A DNA stretch of 64,000 nt. Origin: Mycobacterium sp. 141 (GTDB lineage Bacteria > Actinomycetota > Actinomycetes > Mycobacteriales > Mycobacteriaceae). The stretch lies in NCBI RefSeq assembly GCF_000382405.1, contig NZ_KB908257.1, positions 186,001-250,000 of the forward strand, given 5' to 3'. The notes below the pieces were generated by a model that saw only the letters and a list, made by a program, of their open reading frames with translations, ran no database searches and had not been told where the DNA came from. Below, piece after piece: positions 1 through 7,906 of this stretch. Every line of letters begins with the position of its first letter. The stretch's first letter is position 1. A program made the position numbers and the translations under genes.

Positions 1-72
1 CGCACAGGACGCGTAGTACCGCGGCCCACGTTGTCGCCGCATCGGCGTCGATGGTTATGGCATGCTCGTCAA

Positions 73-94
73 TATAGGGTAAACGTTCCATATA
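73..94. promoter_or_regulatory. possible operator upstream of TetR gene
   Basis: An AT-rich imperfect palindrome (TATAGGG, AAACGTT, CCATATA) lies about 20 bases before the GTG of the TetR gene. Autoregulatory TetR operators usually sit here. This is inference from symmetry and position only. Confidence 0.3.
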
Positions 95-112
95 GAAGGA
101 CCATACTAGATC

Positions 113-706
113 GTGGCACCTCCGCGGAAGCATGAAACCGATGCAATCCTGGACGCGACGCGCGCGCTCGTCCTGACCGACGGGCCGCGGGCGGCCAGCG
201 TCGCTGCGATCGCCAGGGCCAGCGGCGCGCCGGCGGGCACGCTCTATCACCGGTTCGGCAACCGCAACGGCATCTTGACCGCGGCGTGGCTGCGGGCGCT
301 GGAGCGGTTCCAGTCGCGGGCGCTGGCGGCAGCGGGGGATACGTCGTTGGATTCGGCGGTGGCGATGGGGGTCACGGCGGTCCAGTTCGCCCGGGCTACA
401 CCCGAGGATGCTCGGCTGCTGCTGACCATCCGGCCCAGTGACCTGCTCGACGGCGAACCGGATGTGGACTTCGAGACCCGGCTCGCCGCCATGAACGCTC
501 CGTTGATCGAGCGGTTGCGAGAGCTGGCTCGAGGGGTGTTCGGCAGCGACGACGCCCGCACCATGGACGCCATGGCGCGGGCCGTCGTCGACCTGCCCTA
601 TGCCGTGGTGCGCCGGCACGCCGACGATGCCGAGTTGCCGGTCTGGCTGGAGGACGACCTGGCGCAGGCCGTGCGTGCGCTGCTCTCGGTCGATCTGACC
701 GGTTAG
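113..706 (+). CDS. TetR/AcrR family transcriptional regulator
   Basis: A 197-residue one-component repressor. Residues about 8-55 form a TetR DNA-binding domain with a helix-turn-helix that ends in the typical GAPAGTLYHRF recognition-helix motif; the remainder is an alpha-helical ligand-binding domain with no recognised effector. It starts with GTG. Its stop (TAG, 704-706) interlocks with the stop of the convergent LysR gene (TAA on the other strand, 703-705), so the two genes share their 3' ends. The target is unknown; a palindrome just upstream suggests autoregulation. Family assignment is firm, function is not. Confidence 0.9.
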   Translation: MAPPRKHETDAILDATRALVLTDGPRAASVAAIARASGAPAGTLYHRFGNRNGILTAAWLRALERFQSRALAAAGDTSLDSAVAMGVTAVQFARATPEDARLLLTIRPSDLLDGEPDVDFETRLAAMNAPLIERLRELARGVFGSDDARTMDAMARAVVDLPYAVVRRHADDAELPVWLEDDLAQAVRALLSVDLTG

Positions 707-1605
707 CCGGGTTCGACGATGATCCGGGCGTTCTGTGCGGTCTTGACGACGGCGCGGGCCAGTACCGATCCCGGTTCGGCGGCGCTGGTGACCAACGCGA
801 CCGTCGCCGTCACCGCCGGGTTTTCCAGCGGCACCACTCGCACTTCGGCGGGTGGGCGCAATGTGCGCAGCCAGGTTTGTGGCACGATGCTGGCCCACCG
901 GCCGGTGCTGACGTGCGCCAGTAGTGAGACGACCGAATCCGCCTCGAGCCGCGGGGTGAGCGTGAGACCGTGGGCGATCAAGGCGTCGTCGAGGAGCTGA
1001 CGGCCCCGCATGCCCGTGTTCAACAGGCACAGCGGCAGTTCCGAGGCATCGGCCCAGGTTGCCGGATTCGGTTGACTCGTCAGCAATTCGCTGCTGGCGA
1101 TGAGCACCTGTCGCTCCTGGTACAGCGGCGTGACGAGCAGGTCGACGGTGTTCTGACCGTCCGGATAGATGATGCCCGCGTCGAGTTCAAACCGGCGGAT
1201 GCGCTCGACGATCTCCGCCGAGCGCAGGCTGCTCTCCAATTGCACTCGTACCAAAGGATGTTCGAGGCAGAACGGGTCGGTGAGCAAGGCCACCGTACTG
1301 GACGCGGCCGGGATGACGCCGAGGCGCAGTTCACCGGTCAGACCCGTCTGCAGCGCGGCGACTTCTTGGATGAGTGCATCGTGGTCGGCCAGGATGCGCC
1401 GCGCCCACAACACGAGTCGCTCACCTTCCGGGGTGAGCCCGTCAAAGCTCTTTCCGCGCCGCACCAACGGAACCTTCAGCTCGTTCTCCAGCTTGCGGAT
1501 GGCCTCGGACAGGCCCGGCTGCGATACGTAACACGCCGCGGCCGCTCGGGCGAAGTGCTTCTCCCGAGCGAGCGCCACGAAGTACTCGAGCTGGCGAAAG
1601 AGCAT
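703..1605 (-). CDS. LysR family transcriptional regulator
   Basis: A 300-residue LysR-type regulator. The first 60 residues hold the winged helix-turn-helix (FRQLEYFVALAREKHFARA, then SQPGLSEAIRKLE); residues about 90-300 are the substrate-binding fold that senses a small co-inducer. I start it at ATG 1605 (MLFRQLEYF): homologues begin here, and a perfect LysR box lies immediately upstream, inside the longer reading frame. It is divergent from the VOC gene at 1704, with the operator between them, so control of that gene and of itself is the likely arrangement. The inducer cannot be told. Confidence 0.9.
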   Translation of the reverse strand: MLFRQLEYFVALAREKHFARAAAACYVSQPGLSEAIRKLENELKVPLVRRGKSFDGLTPEGERLVLWARRILADHDALIQEVAALQTGLTGELRLGVIPAASSTVALLTDPFCLEHPLVRVQLESSLRSAEIVERIRRFELDAGIIYPDGQNTVDLLVTPLYQERQVLIASSELLTSQPNPATWADASELPLCLLNTGMRGRQLLDDALIAHGLTLTPRLEADSVVSLLAHVSTGRWASIVPQTWLRTLRPPAEVRVVPLENPAVTATVALVTSAAEPGSVLARAVVKTAQNARIIVEPG

Positions 1606-1623
1606 GAACCATTTGACCACGCC

Positions 1624-1642
1624 TGATAGGCGGTACCTATCA
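1624..1642. promoter_or_regulatory. LysR-type T-N11-A operator
   Basis: TGATAGG, five bases, CCTATCA is a perfect 7+7 inverted repeat containing the T-N11-A core (1627-1639). It lies 19 bases upstream of the LysR start and within the gap to the divergent VOC gene, the usual place for the recognition site of an autoregulated LysR protein. Confidence 0.65.
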
Positions 1643-1703
1643 CCGTGCTGAAACTTGCCCGTGGACACTTACATTTACATTTCCCGGCGGTCAGACTGAA
1701 CGC

Positions 1704-2129
1704 ATGGACAACGAGATCAACGTGACGGTCACGTCCTGCGTCGTGCGGGTGACCGACCTGGACCGGTCAGTAGCGTTCTACCGCGATATCTTCTCGTGCC
1801 AGGTTGCTGTGCACTCCGAAGACATGGCATTGCTGTTGACCTCCAAGGGTTTCCAGATCTACCTGCACGCCAAGGAACCCTTCGTGGCGCGCGGTAACGG
1901 GGTGCTCGGCGTGCACCACCTGGTGTGGTCCACCGACAGTGAGGCCGACCTGAAACAGATCACGCAGCGCCTGCAGACGTACGACCCGGCGACCTACGTC
2001 CACACCGACGCCGCGACGGGCCTGACCTTTGTGGACGCGTGCGGCCCGGATGCGGAGCGGATCATCATCACCCATCCCAGCCCGCGCGAGCTGCCCCGCT
2101 CGGCCATCGCGGATCGGTTCCGCAGCTGA
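1704..2129 (+). CDS. VOC (glyoxalase/bleomycin resistance) family protein
   Basis: A 141-residue single-module vicinal-oxygen-chelate protein. The opening VTDLDRSVAFYRDIF is the hallmark first beta-alpha unit; HHLVW near residue 72 supplies a candidate metal-ligand His. The family includes glyoxalases, extradiol dioxygenases and antibiotic-binding proteins, and nothing here fixes the substrate. It is transcribed away from the LysR gene across a shared operator region, which suggests LysR controls it. Convergent with the DyP peroxidase gene. Confidence 0.85.
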   Translation: MDNEINVTVTSCVVRVTDLDRSVAFYRDIFSCQVAVHSEDMALLLTSKGFQIYLHAKEPFVARGNGVLGVHHLVWSTDSEADLKQITQRLQTYDPATYVHTDAATGLTFVDACGPDAERIIITHPSPRELPRSAIADRFRS

Positions 2130-2165
2130 CCTAGCGGTGTCGAAGCAGTGATCGGTACAGGTTGT

Positions 2166-3176
2166 TCACTGCGTGGTTCCCTTCAAGCTTCCGATGGCCA
2201 ACCCGTCTTTCGATGTGCCGCCGTGCGGCAACGGGGGCGGGTCGTCGAGGAAATCGATTGTGGGAGAGAAGAACAAGCCACCGGTGGCGGCGGTGGAGAA
2301 GTCCAGGATGCGGTCGGTGTTACCGGGCGGATCGCCGATGAACATGTTGTGCAGCATTCGTTCCGTGACCTTCGGGGTGCGGGCGTACGCGATGTAATAC
2401 GTGCCTGCTTGCGCCCGTCCCACCTCACCGAACGGCATGTTGTGCCGGACGATCTTGAGCTCGGTGCCGTCCTGATCGGTGATGACGTTCAGCGCCAGAT
2501 GTGAGTCGCGCGGCTTGTCGGCGTCAGGAAATTCGATGTCGTCGAGCTTCGTGCGTCCGAACGCGCGCTCCTGTTCCGTCACCGAGAGCGCATCCCAGCC
2601 CGCCATGTCGTGCAGGTACTTCTGCACGTGCACATAGCTGCCGCCGCGAAAGCCGGGATCCTCGTCGCCTATGGCGGTGGAACTGATTGCCAGTGCGCCG
2701 CCGGGGTTTTCGGTGCCGTCGACGAAACCGAGCAGGTCTCGGTTGTCGAAGAACCGGAACCCGTGCACCTCGTCGACCACAGTGATCGCATCGGCCATCG
2801 CCTTGTGGACGTGGCCGGCAAGCGCAAAGCACACGTCCATGGTTTGGGCGCGGATATGGAACAGCAGGTCACCCGGCGTGGCCGGGGCCCGGTGACGGGG
2901 TCCGGCGAGTTCGAGGAAAGGGTGCAACTCGGCGGGACGCGGGCCGCCGAACAATCGATCCCAGGCGGCAGAACCGATCGAGGTGACCATGGACAGCTGC
3001 TTGGTCGGATCGCGGAACCCGACTGCCCGTACCAGCCCTGACAGGTTGCCGAGCGCATCGTGGACGACGGCTTCCCCGCCCGCATCGATGGTCACGACCA
3101 GAAAGATCGCCGCGGGCGTCACCGGTGCAAGCACGGGTTGTGATTGCCCGCCGCTGCTGCACGCCGGCGTCATCAT
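2166..3176 (-). CDS. DyP-type heme peroxidase with encapsulin-targeting tail
   Basis: Dye-decolourising peroxidase, 336 residues, using hydrogen peroxide to oxidise bulky substrates. The GXXDG signature appears as GFVDGTENP (catalytic Asp), and VRHNMPFGE supplies the likely proximal heme His; the motif MFIGDPPGNTDRILDF is also typical. Start is ATG 3176, preceded by GAGGAG at good spacing. The last residues, KDGLAIGSLKG, match the cargo-loading peptide by which mycobacterial and related DyPs are packaged into encapsulin nanocompartments. No encapsulin gene lies beside it in this window: the neighbour downstream is the convergent VOC gene. Partner encapsulin, if any, is elsewhere. Confidence 0.93.
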   Translation of the reverse strand: MMTPACSSGGQSQPVLAPVTPAAIFLVVTIDAGGEAVVHDALGNLSGLVRAVGFRDPTKQLSMVTSIGSAAWDRLFGGPRPAELHPFLELAGPRHRAPATPGDLLFHIRAQTMDVCFALAGHVHKAMADAITVVDEVHGFRFFDNRDLLGFVDGTENPGGALAISSTAIGDEDPGFRGGSYVHVQKYLHDMAGWDALSVTEQERAFGRTKLDDIEFPDADKPRDSHLALNVITDQDGTELKIVRHNMPFGEVGRAQAGTYYIAYARTPKVTERMLHNMFIGDPPGNTDRILDFSTAATGGLFFSPTIDFLDDPPPLPHGGTSKDGLAIGSLKGTTQ

Positions 3177-3410
3177 CGCGATCGTCTCCTCATATGTTGA
3201 GTTGCGCCGCCGGAGTTCAGGGGCTGGCTGCAGAGGACTCGGGCGGCGACGCCTGGCGGCCGATCCGCGCTGGCGGTCTGCCCAGACGATACGCACGAGC
3301 GCCACGATGCCGAATGCGCAGCGGAGCTTACTGTCCGAGCCGACAAGAACAATTGTCGTTCATCACAATCCACGACCGAGCAGCCAGGCGGGAGAAGTAC
3401 GCTCGCATGC

Positions 3411-3515
3411 ATGACCAACAAGAATGAACGCGAGGAAGCGATCGAGAAGATCCAGGAGCGCCGCGAAGAAGAGCGCGAACGGCTGGAGAAGGAAGAAGAA
3501 CATCGCCTCCGTTAG
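3411..3515 (+). CDS. small charged coiled-coil peptide (34 aa)
   Basis: A 34-codon frame starting at ATG 3411 and preceded by GGAGAAG. It encodes an almost entirely charged helix (Glu, Arg, Lys; for example REEAIEKIQERREEERERLE). It ends with TAG at 3513-3515 directly before the first recognisable codons of the DUF2945 protein in a different frame. It may be a separate short protein, or the true N-terminus of the next gene separated by a frameshift. No family recognised. Confidence 0.5.
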   Translation: MTNKNEREEAIEKIQERREEERERLEKEEEHRLR

Positions 3516-3726
3516 CGACCGCTTCACGGTCGGCGACCACGTCACCTGGAATTCCGAAGCGGGCCACGTCAGCGGCACAATCATCAAGGTCCACACGCAG
3601 GATGTGGATTACAAGGGCTACACCCACCACGCCAGCCCGGACGAGCCTCAGTACGAAATCAAGAGCGACAAGACCGATCACGTCGCGATGCACAAAGGGT
3701 CTGCGCTGGCGAAGATCGGGCGCTGA
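3424..3726 (+). CDS. DUF2945 / hypervirulence-associated TUDOR-domain protein
   Basis: The C-terminal 70 residues (from SDRFTVGDHVTWNSEAG to the end) are a DUF2945/HVA1 small beta-barrel domain, found in many bacteria as a stand-alone protein of about this length. The only start codon in frame is ATG 3424, which gives an Arg/Lys-rich 30-residue leader that looks like a shadow of the overlapping small frame. At the expected start (just before SDRF) the codon is GTT, not GTG. So either start choice is unusual or the gene has suffered a small change here. Function unknown; often seen among stress-response genes. Confidence 0.7.
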   Translation: MNARKRSRRSRSAAKKSANGWRRKKNIASVSDRFTVGDHVTWNSEAGHVSGTIIKVHTQDVDYKGYTHHASPDEPQYEIKSDKTDHVAMHKGSALAKIGR

Positions 3727-3852
3727 TCCGGCGAGCGCCGGCTGATCGGTATCGCCTATCGATAATTCGAAATCACGTCTTGGACGCAACCGGCCCTATC
3801 GCAACAGACTGGAACCTCCACCAGCGCGGACCGTTTTCGACCAGGAGGAGCC

Positions 3853-3999
3853 ATGTGCGAGCCGACCCAAGCCGCCGAGCCTGATCGCTGGCGAACTCCG
3901 CCCGAACTACCGTCGATGTGGCAGGAATTCGCTTCGGTAATCCCGGCACTCGTCGGTGCAGGGTGGCGCCGGCTGCTGAGGGGCGTGACGGGTAGTTAG
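3853..3999 (+). CDS. small hypothetical protein (48 aa)
   Basis: A 48-codon frame with ATG at 3853 directly after a strong Shine-Dalgarno (CCAGGAGGAGCC, spacing about 4-7). The peptide is Pro/Trp-containing with a hydrophobic C-terminal half (SVIPALVGAGWRRLLRG). No family recognised. The ribosome-binding site is the main reason to believe it. It is convergent with the DUF488 gene. Confidence 0.45.
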   Translation: MCEPTQAAEPDRWRTPPELPSMWQEFASVIPALVGAGWRRLLRGVTGS

Positions 4000-4018
4000 C
4001 GGAAACCTTTGCAGCGCA

Positions 4019-4588
4019 TCAGAGAAGCGTCTGTTGCTCGGGTGGGTAGGTGAGTGACGTGCCCTCGACCAGTGCGAAATGGGTGAGTTTGTGCATTCGG
4101 TAGTCCGTCTCGGACAAGATCTCCACGGCCGGAACGCCGTGCGCATAGAGCGCATCGGCAACCAGCGAGCGGTGGCAGCGCCACGGCACTGCCTCGGCAC
4201 ACATGATGCACGTGCGCTTTTCGCGGCCGAGCGCGATCAACGTTTCGATCGCGTGCTGAAACGCCTCGGTCTGCATGTAATCGGCATAGCCGCGAAAGCT
4301 CTTGTTCTTCCACCCGGTATTGGATGAGTCCTTTCGGGCGTGCCGCAGGCCGCCCAACGCCGGCAGCGGGACGTATTCGATGTCCTGGGCGCGCAGGCTG
4401 CCGGCCAGCTCGCTGTCGTTGAACTGTGGATTGTGACGCGAACGAGGAATCGTGCGGATGTCCACGAGCCGCTCGATGCCGTAGGTCTTCAGCAGGTCGA
4501 CAAAAGACTCGATCGGTAACGTCGAATGCCCGACGGTGAAAATCGCGCCGACGGGCCAGTGTGCTTCTTGCGGCGGAGGATCGCTCAT
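4019..4588 (-). CDS. DUF488 family protein
   Basis: A 189-residue DUF488 protein. The opening IFTVGHSTLPIESFVDLL and the following VDIRTIPRSRHNPQFN are the diagnostic motifs, and CAEAVPWRCHRSLVADAL is the conserved Cys-containing segment. The biochemical role of DUF488 is not established. It is downstream (27 bases) of the 126-residue hypothetical gene on the same strand, probably in one transcript. Confidence 0.88.
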   Translation of the reverse strand: MSDPPPQEAHWPVGAIFTVGHSTLPIESFVDLLKTYGIERLVDIRTIPRSRHNPQFNDSELAGSLRAQDIEYVPLPALGGLRHARKDSSNTGWKNKSFRGYADYMQTEAFQHAIETLIALGREKRTCIMCAEAVPWRCHRSLVADALYAHGVPAVEILSETDYRMHKLTHFALVEGTSLTYPPEQQTLL

Positions 4589-4615
4589 CCAGCAGAGATG
4601 GCCTCCGGTCTTGTT

Positions 4616-4996
4616 CTACGCCTGGATGATTCGCGGGTCGTCGGGGCGGACTTCGCATTGCACCATCGCATCGGCGCGGTCGGGGTCGGCGGTCAGCCGT
4701 TCGTGGCCGAGTAAGGCCGCCGGCCGGACCACCGTACCTGTGCCGCACCCCGTCCATTGCACGGTGACGCCCTGCGGTTGAGGTGACGACTGAGTAAGTG
4801 CGCCCTCTCGCGCGGTGCCCACCGGGGCCACGTGATAGGTGCGGATGTCCTCGGACACCCCGTCAACGCTCGTCACGTCGTAGGCGAAGATGGCGACACG
4901 TTCCCCTTCGGCCGGATGCCCGGCCGGCCAGGGATCGTCGGCCATGCCCCCTGACGGATTTCCGATCGTCTTCGCGCTGATCGTCACGTCGCCCAT
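4616..4996 (-). CDS. hypothetical protein (126 aa)
   Basis: Start taken at ATG 4996 (MGDVTISAKTIGNPSGG); the longer frame upstream is Arg/Ser-rich and looks like antisense composition. The protein has no signal peptide or membrane segment, contains two Cys, and includes a DUF-like beta-rich core (ERVAIFAYDVTSVDG). I do not recognise the family. It precedes the DUF488 gene by 27 bases, suggesting an operon. Confidence 0.6.
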   Translation of the reverse strand: MGDVTISAKTIGNPSGGMADDPWPAGHPAEGERVAIFAYDVTSVDGVSEDIRTYHVAPVGTAREGALTQSSPQPQGVTVQWTGCGTGTVVRPAALLGHERLTADPDRADAMVQCEVRPDDPRIIQA

Positions 4997-5117
4997 GCTG
5001 TGTCCCCGATCCGGTTGAACCGTCTGCAGCCTATTGCGTAGTCGAGGCTGCAGACGGGTCAACCGGCGAGGTTTGTGCTTGAGCTCAAACCCGGTTGTGC
5101 GTGACGACAGGATCGGG

Positions 5118-5522
5118 TCAGGACTTCTTGGTTTCCCAGAAGATCTTGGCGATCTCGTCGATCTTGTCGAGGAGTTGTTGCGCCACCTCCGGATCGACCG
5201 AGCCCTTGGTGCCGGACGCGCCGGCAAGCTTGGTCGCCTCGTTCACCAGTTGATGCAACTGGGGGTATTTCTCGAAGTGGGGCGGCTTGAAATAGTCGGT
5301 CCACAGCACCCAGAGGTGATGCTTGACCAGTTCCGAACGCTGTTCCTTGATGATCAGCGCGCGGGTGCGGAACTCGGGGTCCTCGTTGGCCTGGTACTTC
5401 TCCGCGATGGCCTTGATTGATTCGGCCTCGATCCGCGCCTGGGCCGGGTCGTACACACCGCAAGGCAGGTCGCAGTGTGCACGGGCGATGACGCGAGGGG
5501 CGAGGAAGAACGGCAGTCGCAT
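5118..5522 (-). CDS. sodN: nickel superoxide dismutase precursor
   Basis: Ni-SOD dismutates superoxide in the cytoplasm. The 134-residue precursor has a 15-residue leader (MRLPFFLAPRVIARA) followed by HCDLPCGVYDPAQ, the nickel hook: after cleavage His1, Cys2 and Cys6 bind nickel. The rest is the four-helix bundle typical of the roughly 117-residue mature enzyme. Start ATG 5522 has AGGAGAG upstream and gives exactly the leader needed for maturation. The divergent gene sodX encodes the S26 peptidase expected to remove the leader. Ni-SOD is common in Streptomyces but scattered in mycobacteria. Regulation by a Nur-type repressor is likely from the family, but I could not identify a convincing box. 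Confidence 0.95.
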   Translation of the reverse strand: MRLPFFLAPRVIARAHCDLPCGVYDPAQARIEAESIKAIAEKYQANEDPEFRTRALIIKEQRSELVKHHLWVLWTDYFKPPHFEKYPQLHQLVNEATKLAGASGTKGSVDPEVAQQLLDKIDEIAKIFWETKKS

Positions 5523-5703
5523 ATGACTCTCTCCTGTACCAACATGAAAACTGCTGTGCGGGTAGGTAGCCCACGCACAGAGGGGATCGACCGTCGTTGC
5601 GTCGACTCCTTGCTGCGACATTACTCCTGCACCTGCTGACCGGGTTGGCGAAGTGGTAAACGTGCCGTGCGGCAATCTGGACCTCGTCGCGTACGGTTCG
5701 GTC

Positions 5704-6081
5704 GTGACCTGGCCGCGGAGCGTGAAGGTGATTGCGACGCTCGTCGCCGCAGCGGGTGTCGGCTGGATGTGGTCGCGGGTGTTCACCGTCGGAGTTTCCG
5801 GTCCGTCGATGGCGCCGACGTTGCACGACGGCGACGCGCTCGTGGTCTACCGGGTGCGGCGGGTACGACCTGGCGACGTGGTGATCGCGCGGTTCAAGAG
5901 CCGGCCTGATCTGCTCGTGGTCAAACGCGCCATCCGGCCGTACTGCGGTGGGTGGTGGATCGAAGGTGACAACCCCCTGGTAGCCGACGACTCCCGCAAG
6001 TACGGCGAGGCCGTCGTGACGGCCCGGGTCCTGTTCCGGTATGGGCGCGCATCATCGTGGTCCAGGCCCGATGGGTCGTAA
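5704..6081 (+). CDS. sodX: S26-family nickel-SOD maturation peptidase
   Basis: A 125-residue single-pass S26 signal-peptidase-like protein. A hydrophobic N-terminal segment (VIATLVAAAGVGWMW) is followed by GPSMAPTL with the nucleophile Ser and by LVVKRAI with the general-base Lys. Its position, divergent from sodN, identifies it as the protease that trims the SodN leader to expose the nickel-binding N-terminus. I choose GTG 5704 because a TACGGT -10 box lies six bases before it, giving a leaderless transcript; a longer frame from GTG 5653 is possible. Confidence 0.88.
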   Translation: MTWPRSVKVIATLVAAAGVGWMWSRVFTVGVSGPSMAPTLHDGDALVVYRVRRVRPGDVVIARFKSRPDLLVVKRAIRPYCGGWWIEGDNPLVADDSRKYGEAVVTARVLFRYGRASSWSRPDGS

Positions 6082-6284
6082 TCACACCTGTCACACCAGT
6101 ACCTGGAAGTCTTGGGTGTACCTCACGAAACCCGCTATCACCGGTGGTATCAACTTTTCTGGTACTGCGGATAGTGGCACATTTCCAGAGGTGGTATGCC
6201 TCAAGGGCCACGACACGCCGAGGCCCGCACCATGCCGCTGTATCGGCGAGGTCGGCGTCCAGGCCGACCGGTGAGTGAGGTCAA

Positions 6285-6626
6285 GTGAACGAGGCGAGGA
6301 TCGCGGAACTGGCATCGTGGGCCCAGAGCCGTCTTGCCGATCTCGTCGATCAGGCGTATGTCGCCACAATCGAACGCATTCCGCTGTACCGCACGGGAGG
6401 TCTCGTCCCTTCCAGGGAATTTCGCGAGTCCATCACGCAAAACCTGCGCTTCATCCTCAGTGCGGTGGCGCATCCAGACGCGGATGTGGATCTCACCGTC
6501 CCGGCTGCAACGGGTCGTCGCCGGGCACAGCAAGGTGTCCCGTTACCGGAGGTCCTCCGCGCATACCGCGTCAGTTTTTCGACGTTGTGGGAGGCGCTGG
6601 TTGCTCGGGCCCGGTGTGCTGTTTGA
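6285..6626 (+). pseudogene. truncated PucR/CdaR-like regulator (N-terminal fragment)
   Basis: The 113 residues match only the N-terminal sensor part of mycobacterial PucR-type regulators (AYVATIERIPLYRTGG, then LPEVLRAYRVSFSTLWEALV). Full proteins are about 380-400 residues and end with a helix-turn-helix. Here the frame stops after ARARCAV and the next 15 bases run into the convergent FUSC gene, so the central and DNA-binding domains are missing. It is most likely a remnant. Confidence 0.65.
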
Positions 6627-6642
6627 CGCTGACCCCTAGCAG

Positions 6643-7659
6643 TCACGTCGTCATGAGCCGGCCCGGCGTGGGCTCCTTGATGACCAGCGCGACCACGATC
6701 GCGGCCCCGACGCCGATGATGGTGTCGATACCACGATCGGTGAGCAGCGCGAGTGGTTCGGCGGGTTGGGCGAGATCGGTCATCAGCATGATCAGCGGGG
6801 TGAAGAATCCCAGCGCGACCGCGTGGTGGTGCGTCATGAACAGCTCGGTGGGAAACAGCAGCGCCATCAGACAGATCGCCAGCACGTACTCGCTGGGTTG
6901 CGGGATGAGCACGACCGCGGCCACGACGAGGCCGATGAAGGTTCCGCCGAGGCGATGGATACCGCGCCGGATGCGGCCGCTGGTGTCGGCGGCGGCAAGC
7001 GGACCGGCAGCGGCGGCCATCGCCCAGTTGGCGTGGTCGACGCCCAGGAACAGACCGGCTGTCCCGGCCGCCGTGATGGCGATCGCGTAGCGGCTCGCGT
7101 GGATCAGCACGTCGCGGCTATCCGGTATCCGAATGCATGACCGCGGCTCCGATCCGGGGGTGGCGTCGAGAACGCCGAGCAGTATGCACAGCAAAGCTGT
7201 TGCAGCACATATCAATATCGCGGTCCACGGTGACACCCGGCCGCCGGGGACCGTGGCCACCGCGCCGAGGGCGAACAGACCGTAGAACGGGCCTGCGGGT
7301 TTGAGTGCGAGGCGATCCGTCGCGGCCGAACCGACTGTCGCGAACACCACGGCGGCGACGACGAGAACCCATGGCGCGATGTGGGAGTCGGCCAGCGCGA
7401 CACCGATGGACACGCCGAGAGTCAGGATCACGGCGCCCTGGGTCTGTTCTGTGAGCCGGCGCCTTCGTGGTTCGACCCGTCCGTACATTCCGGTGATCGC
7501 GCCGAACACCGCGTAGATGATCAGGTCGGGACGCCCCGCCCACAGCAGCGCGACGCCGGGGACGGCCAGCCCGAGCGCGACGCGCAACGCCGGGCGGTGG
7601 TCGCCCATCGGCGGGGTCATGGCGATGCGCACCCGGGTGTACACCTCGACGGTGCGCAT
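6643..7659 (-). CDS. FUSC family integral membrane protein
   Basis: A 338-residue protein with about ten predicted membrane segments in two halves separated by a linker near residue 170 (repeat of hydrophobic hairpins such as ALLWAGRPDLIIYAVFGAIT and the second half GTAGLFLGVDHANWAMAAAA). This is the layout of FUSC/aromatic-acid exporter proteins, which export aromatic or fusaric acids in some bacteria. Start ATG 7659 has GGAGTGAG upstream. No accessory membrane-fusion gene is next to it, and the substrate is unknown. Confidence 0.85.
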   Translation of the reverse strand: MRTVEVYTRVRIAMTPPMGDHRPALRVALGLAVPGVALLWAGRPDLIIYAVFGAITGMYGRVEPRRRRLTEQTQGAVILTLGVSIGVALADSHIAPWVLVVAAVVFATVGSAATDRLALKPAGPFYGLFALGAVATVPGGRVSPWTAILICAATALLCILLGVLDATPGSEPRSCIRIPDSRDVLIHASRYAIAITAAGTAGLFLGVDHANWAMAAAAGPLAAADTSGRIRRGIHRLGGTFIGLVVAAVVLIPQPSEYVLAICLMALLFPTELFMTHHHAVALGFFTPLIMLMTDLAQPAEPLALLTDRGIDTIIGVGAAIVVALVIKEPTPGRLMTT

Positions 7660-7906
7660 GGCTCACTCCGATCCGGTGAAAAAGATTGACGGACAACAGC
7701 AATCAGGTTGCCCAACCGGGGCGACGGACGTCAAAGCGGAAGTTCCGAGCTGTTGATCGGTGAGGCCTATCGACGCAGCGGGTCAGTTGTTGATCGACGG
7801 TGCCTATCACGCAGTCGGAGCCACGTCTTGGACGCCATCGCGGCAAGGGAACAGGCTGGAACTGTCCGGATTCCCCGACAAAACCGTTCGCCGACAGGGA
7901 GTAATG

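Noticed and set aside
1606..1668. 21-residue N-terminal extension of the LysR protein
   Set aside because: It contains the LysR operator and is not part of the conserved N-terminus.
5523..5703. Nur box between sodN and sodX
   Set aside because: TTGCGTCGACTCCTTGC is suggestive but not symmetric enough to call.
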